Assembly: GCF_029910095.1 (NCBI RefSeq)
Contig: NZ_CP094526.1
Coordinates: 6,696,001-6,760,000, forward strand
DNA: 64,000 nucleotides
Reading direction: 5' to 3'
Source of the DNA: Bradyrhizobium sp. ISRA464
GTDB lineage: Bacteria; Pseudomonadota; Alphaproteobacteria; Rhizobiales; Xanthobacteraceae
Shown one piece after another: positions 57,800-64,000 of the stretch (position 1 is the stretch's first letter; each line of letters opens with the position of its first letter). The translations under genes were made by a program, and so were the position numbers. A model generated the notes under the pieces. It worked only from the letters and a program-made list of their open reading frames with translations, was not told the DNA's origin and ran no database searches.

Positions 57800-59065
57800 C
57801 TATGTCAGCGCATCAGCAGCGTCCATGATGGCTGCGTATATTGTGTCGAGGTCCGGCTTCGTGACGCAGTATGGCGGCATCACGTAGATCGTGTTGCCGA
57901 GCGGCCGCAACAGCAGGCTTCGCTCCTTGAAGAATGTCTGAAGCTTCGGACCGATATCGGCGAGATAGCCAGCGTCGCTCGTTTTCAGATCAACTGCGGT
58001 AATGGTGCCGGTGCGACGGACGTTTTCAAAGCGCGAGTCGGCGCGGAATGGCTCGATTGCCTGCTCTTGCATCATCGACATCGCCGCCACCCGCTGGCGA
58101 GCTTCCTCATTTCGCCATAGGTCCAGGTTGGCCTTCGCGGCAGCGCAGGCCACGGGATTTGCGGTATATGAGCTCGAATGAAAAAACGTGCGCGTACGGT
58201 CTTTCGAATAATGCGCCTCAAAAATATCGCCGCGGCAAAGTGTCACCGCGAGTGGAAGCGCACCTCCCGTGATGCCCTTCGAATAGCAGACGATATCAGG
58301 CGTGACGTTGGCCTGCTCGCAGGCGAATAGTGTTCCGGTGCGCCCCCAGCCGGTCATCACCTCGTCGGAAATGAAGAGAACATTAGATGCTTCGCAGATC
58401 CGCTTCATCTCCTTGAGCACCCAGGCTGGGTACATCAGCATCCCGCCGGCACCCAATATAAGAGGCTCGACAATGAATGCTGCGGGTCTTTCATTTCGAC
58501 AAGCGAACTCGAGCGCATCGAGCGTCGCCTGTTCGCAACCTTTCACCGGAAACGGAACCGAGGTCACGTCGAACAGCAGAGGCTCGTAGGCCGCGTTGAA
58601 TACGCTCCGGCCACCTACGGACATCGCCCCGACCGTATCGCCGTGATAGGAATGCTGCATCATGACAATGCGTGTTCGCTGTTTGCCTATGTTATGCCAG
58701 TAGCCGAGCGCCATCTTTAATGCCACTTCTACACTGGCTGAGCCACTGTCGGAGAAGAAGACATGATCGAGACCGGGCGGCGCGAGCTTTAGCAGCTGCG
58801 CTGCGACCTCTTCGGCCGGATCATGGGTGTACCCGGCGAAGATGATCTGGTTGAGCTTGCCAACCTGCTCCTGGATTGCGCCAACGATATGTGGATGGCA
58901 GTGCCCATGGGTTACGACCCACCAGGAGGAGATGGCATCAATGATGCGGCGCCCGTCTGCGGTGTAAAGATAAGCCCCCTCGCCGCGTACGATCCTTGTC
59001 ATCTCGTCTTGATGCGCGTGTTGCGTAAACGGATGCCAGATCGGCGACCTCTTCCTTGGTATCAT
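57800..59065 (-). CDS. bioA: Adenosylmethionine-8-amino-7-oxononanoate aminotransferase
   Basis: A 421-residue class III PLP aminotransferase that makes 7,8-diaminopelargonate from KAPA with SAM as amino donor. Starts [23 protein letters not shown] contacts are [17 protein letters not shown] and [14 protein letters not shown], and the Schiff-base Lys is in [13 protein letters not shown]. The [13 protein letters not shown] block is typical of BioA. It overlaps bioD by 4 bp and ends the cluster. Confidence 0.95.
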   Translation of the reverse strand: MIPRKRSPIWHPFTQHAHQDEMTRIVRGEGAYLYTADGRRIIDAISSWWVVTHGHCHPHIVGAIQEQVGKLNQIIFAGYTHDPAEEVAAQLLKLAPPGLDHVFFSDSGSASVEVALKMALGYWHNIGKQRTRIVMMQHSYHGDTVGAMSVGGRSVFNAAYEPLLFDVTSVPFPVKGCEQATLDALEFACRNERPAAFIVEPLILGAGGMLMYPAWVLKEMKRICEASNVLFISDEVMTGWGRTGTLFACEQANVTPDIVCYSKGITGGALPLAVTLCRGDIFEAHYSKDRTRTFFHSSSYTANPVACAAAKANLDLWRNEEARQRVAAMSMMQEQAIEPFRADSRFENVRRTGTITAVDLKTSDAGYLADIGPKLQTFFKERSLLLRPLGNTIYVMPPYCVTKPDLDTIYAAIMDAADALT

Positions 59066-59697
59066 GGCGCGAAATCATCTCGACGAAACGAGGCATTAAA
59101 CGCGGCCTGCAGCGTCTCTGACGACAGAGGCGCAATCAGGGGTAGCCGCCCCAACCAACGTACCCGGCCAATCTCGCATATCGCCCTTACAGCTTCCGAG
59201 TTCTTTTCGCCAATGAAAGCTATTCCGAGAATGTCGATCTGACGCTTTCGCAGGGCCTCTATCGAGAGCAGCGAGTGATTAATCGTTCCCAGCGCAGTGC
59301 TCGCGCAGAGCACGACTGGAAGCCGCCATCGCTCAAAAATATCAATGTAGAGTGTGCCGCCACTCAGCGGCACCATGAGCCCGCCGGCTCCCTCGATCAC
59401 GAGCGGACGCCCTCCGGTGTCCGGCACATCAAGCGTGTCCGTGTTGATGCGAACTTCGTCGAGCTCCGCAGAAAGGTGCGGCGAAGCGGGCGTTCGCAGG
59501 CGGTAGAGCTCCGGCACGATGCGATCGGACGCAAGACCGCCAAGCCGCGCGACGACCTCGGTATCGGTCTCTCCTTCAAGGCCAGCCTGAATCGGCTTCC
59601 AATAATTCGCATCGAGAAGATTGGCGAGCCCCGCGCAGAAAACCGTCTTTCCAACCCCGGTATCTGTGCCAGTCACCACAATTCGCTGCTGCCTCAT
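59062..59697 (-). CDS. bioD: Dethiobiotin synthetase
   Basis: A 211-residue ATPase that closes the ureido ring of dethiobiotin. Starts [20 protein letters not shown] (P-loop with the BioD GTDTxVGKT signature). [12 protein letters not shown] is the conserved EGAGG segment. It is coupled to bioA by overlapping ATGA. Upstream there is a roughly 900-bp gap to bioF, unusual for the operon. Confidence 0.95.
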   Translation of the reverse strand: MRQQRIVVTGTDTGVGKTVFCAGLANLLDANYWKPIQAGLEGETDTEVVARLGGLASDRIVPELYRLRTPASPHLSAELDEVRINTDTLDVPDTGGRPLVIEGAGGLMVPLSGGTLYIDIFERWRLPVVLCASTALGTINHSLLSIEALRKRQIDILGIAFIGEKNSEAVRAICEIGRVRWLGRLPLIAPLSSETLQAAFNASFRRDDFAP

Positions 59698-60593
59698 TGA
59701 CTATCACCTCTTGTCTCCTCGACCAGAGCGGTCGAGCATCGTACTCACGTCATCCGCTACGGCATTCTGCGCCCGTGAAATTCGCGAACGGATGCCACTT
59801 TGCAGGAACTGTCACTGCCTTGTGGAGGATCGGGGGCCGGTCCAAGGTGATCAGCGCCAGCGCAGAACCGAGCAAACGGCGCTCGGCGCGCTTATAACGG
59901 CGTTCCGGATCGCCTCATTTCAACGGTGGCCGCGCAATCGTCATACAGGCGGCCCATCGCCTTCGCTCCATCCTTGAACCAGAGGATCTTGCTCGAATGC
60001 CAACAGACGGGTTAAACGCATAGAAGGTCAAGGCACGGCGCATCGCGGCCGCTCTCATGAGTTGAATTTCAAGCGTTGTGACAGGTTGAGATTGCCGTGG
60101 GCAGGCAAACATTGTCCGGATCGGACGAATGCGCATGTGCGCTGCAGGATGTCTCCTAATTGACGCAGAACGGTACGCTTTGAACGGCGGTGACGTGTTG
60201 GGTGGTCGAGTTCATTTCGTCCAGCGCCGTCGAAAAGAGCTGCATCATCAACCTGGAGACTATTCACTGACACATCCGGCTCGGCCGTTCAAAGCGAATG
60301 GTGCGGACAGCGCCAGCGTCGGTAACTTGTCTAACACACGAGCGCCGGTCTTCGGTGTCCGGCCACATCGAGCAACGTCCGTGTCGTTCGCGAACGCCCG
60401 CAAAATTGCCAGGATAATTGAGCGAGGCAGGCATTCGAAGACCATAAAATTCGGCCAAGATTCGACCGGGTGCCCGATTGTCCGGCGGCCCGGAAAGTTC
60501 GATCTCGATCTCATCATCGGGCTCGGCCAGCATCGGCCTCTTGATAGCTCGCGACCAAAAGATGCCGACACAAGAAGCCGTTTGTCCGATCCT
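59698..60593. other. Unexplained gap inside the biotin cluster
   Basis: About 900 bp between bioF and bioD with no recognisable gene. A minus frame starts with an ATG that overlaps the bioF end (MTRYQVGVMVTGEGSDKRLL) and breaks up after 120 residues; another frame has ILAEFYGLRMPASLNYPG. These may be the ruins of a former operon gene. I do not recognise BioH, BioZ or BioG. Confidence 0.45.
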
Positions 60594-61772
60594 TCACCTG
60601 TCACCATGACCCCGACCTGATAACGCGTCATCTCTCGTCTCCTCGAATAGAGCATCGAGCATTGAACGCACGTCATCCTGCCCCGCATTGAGTGTCAGCG
60701 AAATGCGTAAACGGGCTGTTCCTGCCGGCACGGTTGGTGGCCGGATTGCGCGGACGTCGAAGCCGCGAGCCTGTAGCGCAGAGGCAAGATTCATTGCACC
60801 TGCGTTGTTGCCAACGATGTATGGCACGATCTGCGAGATCGATGAACTTTCCCAACCGCGCACAGCCAACTGTCGATGAGTGAACGCGACCAGCTCGGCC
60901 AGGCGTTGCTGACGCTCGGGCTCCTCCTGCAGGATCAAGAGTGCCTCGCGTACGGCGACGGCCATCAGCGGTGAGGGCGCGGTGGCGAAAATGAACGGAC
61001 GGCAGCGATTGACCATGAAGTCGCGCAGCACACCGGAGGCGGTAACAAGCGCTCCGGCAGCACCGAGCGCCTTGCCGCAGGTGTGGACGACCAGGAGATT
61101 TTCGAGCGTCCCGTAAGGCGCGGTGAGCCCTCGTCCCTGCTCGCCGTAGACGCCCGTCGCATGAGCCTCGTCCACCATCAGGAATGCGTCGTACCGGTCT
61201 GCGAGCGCGACCAGGTCTTCCAGCGGAGCGAAATCGCCGTCCATGCTGTAGAGGCTTTCGACCACAATCCATACGCGGCCTGTTCCGCCTTTCGCACGCC
61301 AATCGCGTATCGCGTTTTCGACCGATTCAGGGTCGTTGTGAGCGCTTATGCGGAAATCGGCCCGCCCTGCCCGCGCGCCCTCATGAATACTCGCGTGCAC
61401 AAGGCAATCGAGAACGAGCAAATCGCCTCGTTGCGGCAACGTCGTCAAGACGGCAAAATTTGCAACGTAACCGCCGCCAAAGAACAGCGCAGTCTCTGCG
61501 CCGAAGAACTGCGCTGCTTCGGCCTCAAGTCTTTCGTGCTCCTCGCAATTGCCGCGCAGCAGCCGCGACCCGCCGGCTCCGATCGGCGTGCCGGTCTCGA
61601 GAGCAGCCAGGACGGCCTTTTTCATGCTCGGCGCGCTCGCGAGCGCAAGATAATCGTTCGACGCAAAATCGATGCCCGCGCGCGGTTTGAGGCCGCGCAA
61701 CCGATCGTCTTCTTTTAAGGCGCGCAGGGCCGCGACATAGTCGGTCACCTTCGCGGCGTGGATCGAGTTCAT
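60594..61772 (-). CDS. bioF: 8-Amino-7-oxononanoate synthase
   Basis: A 392-residue PLP enzyme joining pimeloyl thioester and alanine. The start MNSIHAAKVTDYVA at 61772 has AGGAAG seven bases upstream; the frame to 61832 is not needed. Visible blocks are FASNDYLALA, GAGGSRLLRGN, FGGGYVANFAV, VDEAHATGVYG and the PLP-lysine segment HTCGKALGAAGALV. The C-terminus (DDALSGRGHGDR) is about 15 residues longer than usual and reads into the unexplained gap. Confidence 0.95.
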   Translation of the reverse strand: MNSIHAAKVTDYVAALRALKEDDRLRGLKPRAGIDFASNDYLALASAPSMKKAVLAALETGTPIGAGGSRLLRGNCEEHERLEAEAAQFFGAETALFFGGGYVANFAVLTTLPQRGDLLVLDCLVHASIHEGARAGRADFRISAHNDPESVENAIRDWRAKGGTGRVWIVVESLYSMDGDFAPLEDLVALADRYDAFLMVDEAHATGVYGEQGRGLTAPYGTLENLLVVHTCGKALGAAGALVTASGVLRDFMVNRCRPFIFATAPSPLMAVAVREALLILQEEPERQQRLAELVAFTHRQLAVRGWESSSISQIVPYIVGNNAGAMNLASALQARGFDVRAIRPPTVPAGTARLRISLTLNAGQDDVRSMLDALFEETRDDALSGRGHGDR

Positions 61773-61859
61773 CGTTGACTTCCTAACGTCGTCAGCTGGC
61801 CATATACGTCTCAATTGGCAGACGAAGACCAAGCGGTCCCAACATTGGCCTCGTTCATT

Positions 61860-62213
61860 TCAGCCCCGCAGAATACGATTTTCTCGATCAACCAGCACAA
61901 CGCGAGGCTTGAACTCCTTGGCTTCCGCCTTCTCGAAAGAGGCATATGCAACGATGATCACCTTGTCGCCAGTCATCGCCAGCCGCGCGGCTGCACCGTT
62001 CAGACCTATGGTGCCCGATCCTTCCGGCGCCTCAATGACGTAGGTGGCGAACCGTGCTCCGGTTTCGATGTTGTAGATTTCGACGCGCTCGTTGACCAGA
62101 AATCCCGCCGCATCCAATAGCGCGCGATCGATCGATATCGAGCCCTCATAGTGCAGATCGGCCTGCGTGACCGAGGCGCGATGGATTTTGCCTTTCATCA
62201 ACGTGACTTGCAT
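61860..62213 (-). CDS. panD: Aspartate 1-decarboxylase
   Basis: A 117-residue pyruvoyl enzyme that makes beta-alanine for pantothenate. The self-cleavage site is Gly24-Ser25 in HYEGSIS, and Lys9/His11/Tyr58-type residues lie in [11 protein letters not shown] and [27 protein letters not shown] is also conserved. It sits between bioB and bioF in the same direction with about 50 and 90 bp gaps, linking beta-alanine supply to biotin control. Confidence 0.95.
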   Translation of the reverse strand: MQVTLMKGKIHRASVTQADLHYEGSISIDRALLDAAGFLVNERVEIYNIETGARFATYVIEAPEGSGTIGLNGAAARLAMTGDKVIIVAYASFEKAEAKEFKPRVVLVDRENRILRG

Positions 62214-62260
62214 GGCTCACCTTTGCTGGAGTTTGCGCGCAATGCGCTCACTGCTCTGTT

Positions 62261-63256
62261 TCACTTGGCTGAGGACTTGATGCCGAGCCGACCGAGCAAG
62301 TTTGCATCGCAATCGGCTTGCGGGTTTTTGGTGGTCAGAAGTACGTCACCAATGAAGATCGAATTCGCGCCAGCCAAAAAACACAGCGCCTGGGCCTCGT
62401 CGGTCATGTATTGTCGTCCGGCGGAGAGCCGCACCACGCTCTTTGGCATCATGATCCTGGCGGTTGCAACCAGCCGCGCAAATGCGATCGGATCGGGACG
62501 CGCCGCGGTGTCGTTCACTGGCACGCCCTTGACTTCGTTCCACAGATTGATCGGCACGCTTTCCGGGTGCTTTTCGAGATTGGCGAGCATGACGAGCATG
62601 CCCAGTCGGTCCGCGGTGCACTCGCCCATCCCGACAATGCCGCCGCTGCACAGCTTGAGACCGGCCCTGCGGGCATGTCCAAGCGTGTCGATGCGGTCCT
62701 GCAGGGCGCGGGTCGAGATGATCTTGCCGTAGAATTCGGCTGAAGTGTCGACGTTATGATTGTAGAAGTCGAGCCCGGCGTTGGCGAGTTGTGTCGCTTG
62801 CTTGAATGTCAGCATACCAAGTGTGGCACAGGTTTCCATGCCAAGATCTTTAACCGCACTCACCATGTCGCAGACAGTATCGAGATCGCGGCCTTTCGGA
62901 CTGCGCCAGGCTGCGGCCATGCAGAAGCGGGCGGCGCCAGCAGCCTTGGCGCGCTGCGCGGCGGCAACCACATTTGCGCGATCCATCAGGCGCGTGGCTT
63001 TCAGGCCCGTTTCGTAATGTGCGCTCTGCGAGCAGTAGCCGCAGTCCTCCGGACAGCCGCCGGTCTTGATGCTGAGCAGGCTTGCCGTTTCGATGTGGTT
63101 TGGATCGAAGTTCTCGCGATGGACGCACTGCGCCTGAAACATCAGGTCGGAAAACGGCAGGTCATGGAGCGCTGCGGCCTCCGCTAGTTCCCAATCACTT
63201 CGGATCGATGCGCGGCTCGCGCCATCGTTCCGCTCGCCCTCCACAGCCGCGTCCAT
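62261..63256 (-). CDS. bioB: Biotin synthase
   Basis: A 331-residue radical-SAM enzyme that inserts sulfur into dethiobiotin. The [4Fe-4S] motif is CPEDCGYC with Cys68, Cys72 and Cys75. Further landmarks are YNHNVDTS and the [10 protein letters not shown] segment. It leads the minus-strand biotin cluster; BioR-type palindromes lie 25-55 bp upstream. Confidence 0.96.
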   Translation of the reverse strand: MDAAVEGERNDGASRASIRSDWELAEAAALHDLPFSDLMFQAQCVHRENFDPNHIETASLLSIKTGGCPEDCGYCSQSAHYETGLKATRLMDRANVVAAAQRAKAAGAARFCMAAAWRSPKGRDLDTVCDMVSAVKDLGMETCATLGMLTFKQATQLANAGLDFYNHNVDTSAEFYGKIISTRALQDRIDTLGHARRAGLKLCSGGIVGMGECTADRLGMLVMLANLEKHPESVPINLWNEVKGVPVNDTAARPDPIAFARLVATARIMMPKSVVRLSAGRQYMTDEAQALCFLAGANSIFIGDVLLTTKNPQADCDANLLGRLGIKSSAK

Positions 63257-63279
63257 CTTGATTTTCCCACCCTCGACGG

Positions 63280-63310
63280 ATCATAGATAATAACCGATAT
63301 TATCTATGAT
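63280..63310. promoter_or_regulatory. BioR-type palindrome between bioB and the regulator
   Basis: ATCATAGATAATA (63280-63292), spacer ACCGA, TATTATCTATGAT (63298-63310): perfect 13-bp arms. Each arm contains TTATCTATGA, close to the BioR box TTATCTATAA. It should control bioB and possibly the divergent regulator. Confidence 0.8.
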
Positions 63311-63364
63311 GTGATTGATTACGGGATGCTAGCCTAGGCCAGATGCGAATGCATTCGTTTTTAT

Positions 63365-63380
63365 GATAGATAATCTATGA
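63365..63380. promoter_or_regulatory. Second BioR-type palindrome
   Basis: ATAGAT-A-ATCTAT at 63366-63378 is a perfect palindrome that shares the box core TAGATAATCTATGA. It overlaps the first possible ATG codons of the regulator, suggesting autorepression. Confidence 0.65.
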
Positions 63381-63400
63381 TGAACGGAGAGAACGCAACC

Positions 63401-64000
63401 ATGACTGGCCGCATTGCGCAAGCAATCGGCGAGCGCATCATCAACGGCGCGCTGCAGCCAGACGCCCCGCTCCGGCAGGATCACATCGCGCGGGAATTCA
63501 ACTCAAGCCACGTTCCGGTGCGCGAGGCCTTTCGACAATTGGAGGCGCAGTACCTTGTCGTAGCTCAGCCTCGTCGCGGGGTCCGGGTTGCGCCACTCGA
63601 CACCAATTCAGTGAGGGAAATCGCCGAGATGCGCGCCGCGCTCGAAGTGGTCGCGTTGCGCAATGCGGCCCCAAAGCTCACGTCTCACCATTTGGCACGC
63701 ATCGAGCTCGCTCTGATCGAGGGGGAAAATGCGCAGACCATTCAGGAATTTGAGGCTACCAACCGCGCCTTTCATCAGGCCCTCGTCGCGCCCTGCGCAA
63801 TGCCCCGCCTGCTCGCCAGTCTCGACGGACTGCAGCTTGCAAATTCTCGATTGGTGTTCGCGATGGCCCGCACGAGCGGCTGGCGACCGCGGCCCAGTCA
63901 GGATCACCGCCTAATTCTGCAAGCGCTGCGAGCGCGCAATATCGATCAAGCCTGCCGCCTGCTCGCGCGTCACATTCAAACGATTGAGCGCCTTGCCCTT
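63401..64000 (+). CDS. bioR: GntR-family biotin repressor BioR, C-terminus cut by window edge
   Basis: A GntR/FadR-type regulator, open to the window end. The N-terminal winged helix (residues 5-65) reads QAIGERIINGALQPDAPLRQ and IAREFNSSHVPVREAFRQLE. The C-terminal FCD-type helical domain follows (VREIAEMRAALEVVALRNAA, FHQALVAPCAMPRL). ATG at 63401 is preceded by GGAGAG; in-frame ATGs at 63377 and 63380 sit inside the operator. Its place next to bioB with BioR boxes supports the name. Confidence 0.88.
   Translation, partial: MTGRIAQAIGERIINGALQPDAPLRQDHIAREFNSSHVPVREAFRQLEAQYLVVAQPRRGVRVAPLDTNSVREIAEMRAALEVVALRNAAPKLTSHHLARIELALIEGENAQTIQEFEATNRAFHQALVAPCAMPRLLASLDGLQLANSRLVFAMARTSGWRPRPSQDHRLILQALRARNIDQACRLLARHIQTIERLAL

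Overview
The window looks like part of a Bradyrhizobium-type symbiosis island. The evidence is a bacterial gibberellin operon, a NopT-type type III effector with a tts-box-like site, a second candidate effector with a tts-like box, a BioR-controlled biotin cluster, a ROSE-type thermosensor ahead of two hsp20 genes, and many decayed insertion sequences and broken genes. No identity was checked against a database; the genus is inferred from gene content and recognised protein families.

Layout. 1-9.4 kb: an incomplete secreted HExxH protease, decayed eutC/eutB, an inositol-monophosphatase-family phosphatase, a broken phosphopantetheinyl transferase, an intact hipBA pair, and IS5, IS110 and ABC-transporter remnants. 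9.4-14.7 kb: an intact IS630-type element, a recombinase tail, nopT, IS66 and biotinyl-domain scraps, a 47-residue peptide with a double-glycine-type leader, and an HU-like protein. 14.9-21.1 kb: a three-subunit molybdenum hydroxylase and a two-domain outer-membrane protein. 22.3-31.2 kb: the gibberellin operon on the minus strand (CYP112, CYP114-ferredoxin fusion, SDR, CYP117, GGPP synthase, ent-copalyl diphosphate synthase, ent-kaurene synthase), with no CYP115 and no idi.

31.3-41.2 kb: small and decaying genes, a LysR regulator, an isochorismatase-fold remnant, a PQQ dehydrogenase with an OprB-like porin, then a tRNA-Glu and a tRNA-Gln-like sequence. 41.4-51.5 kb: an IS3 remnant, a large divergent isonitrile-synthase-family (PvcA/DIT1) protein, an MFS transporter, a 738-residue candidate type III effector and a P450. 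52-57.4 kb: the heat-shock genes, a Ku remnant, and a toxin-antitoxin pair whose nucleotidyltransferase carries two compensating frameshifts. 57.8-64 kb: bioB-panD-bioF-(gap)-bioD-bioA on the minus strand, with a divergent GntR-type regulator (BioR) and palindromic BioR-type boxes between them.

The main functional blocks are host manipulation (NopT, the 738-residue candidate effector, gibberellin synthesis to an expected GA9 end point because the 3-hydroxylase CYP115 is absent), cofactor supply (biotin, and beta-alanine through PanD), and stress or maintenance modules (hipBA, AbiEii-like pair, hsp20). The two items least explained by known rhizobial biology are the orphan double-glycine-leader peptide at 13.3 kb and the oversized PvcA-like protein at 41.9-43.7 kb.
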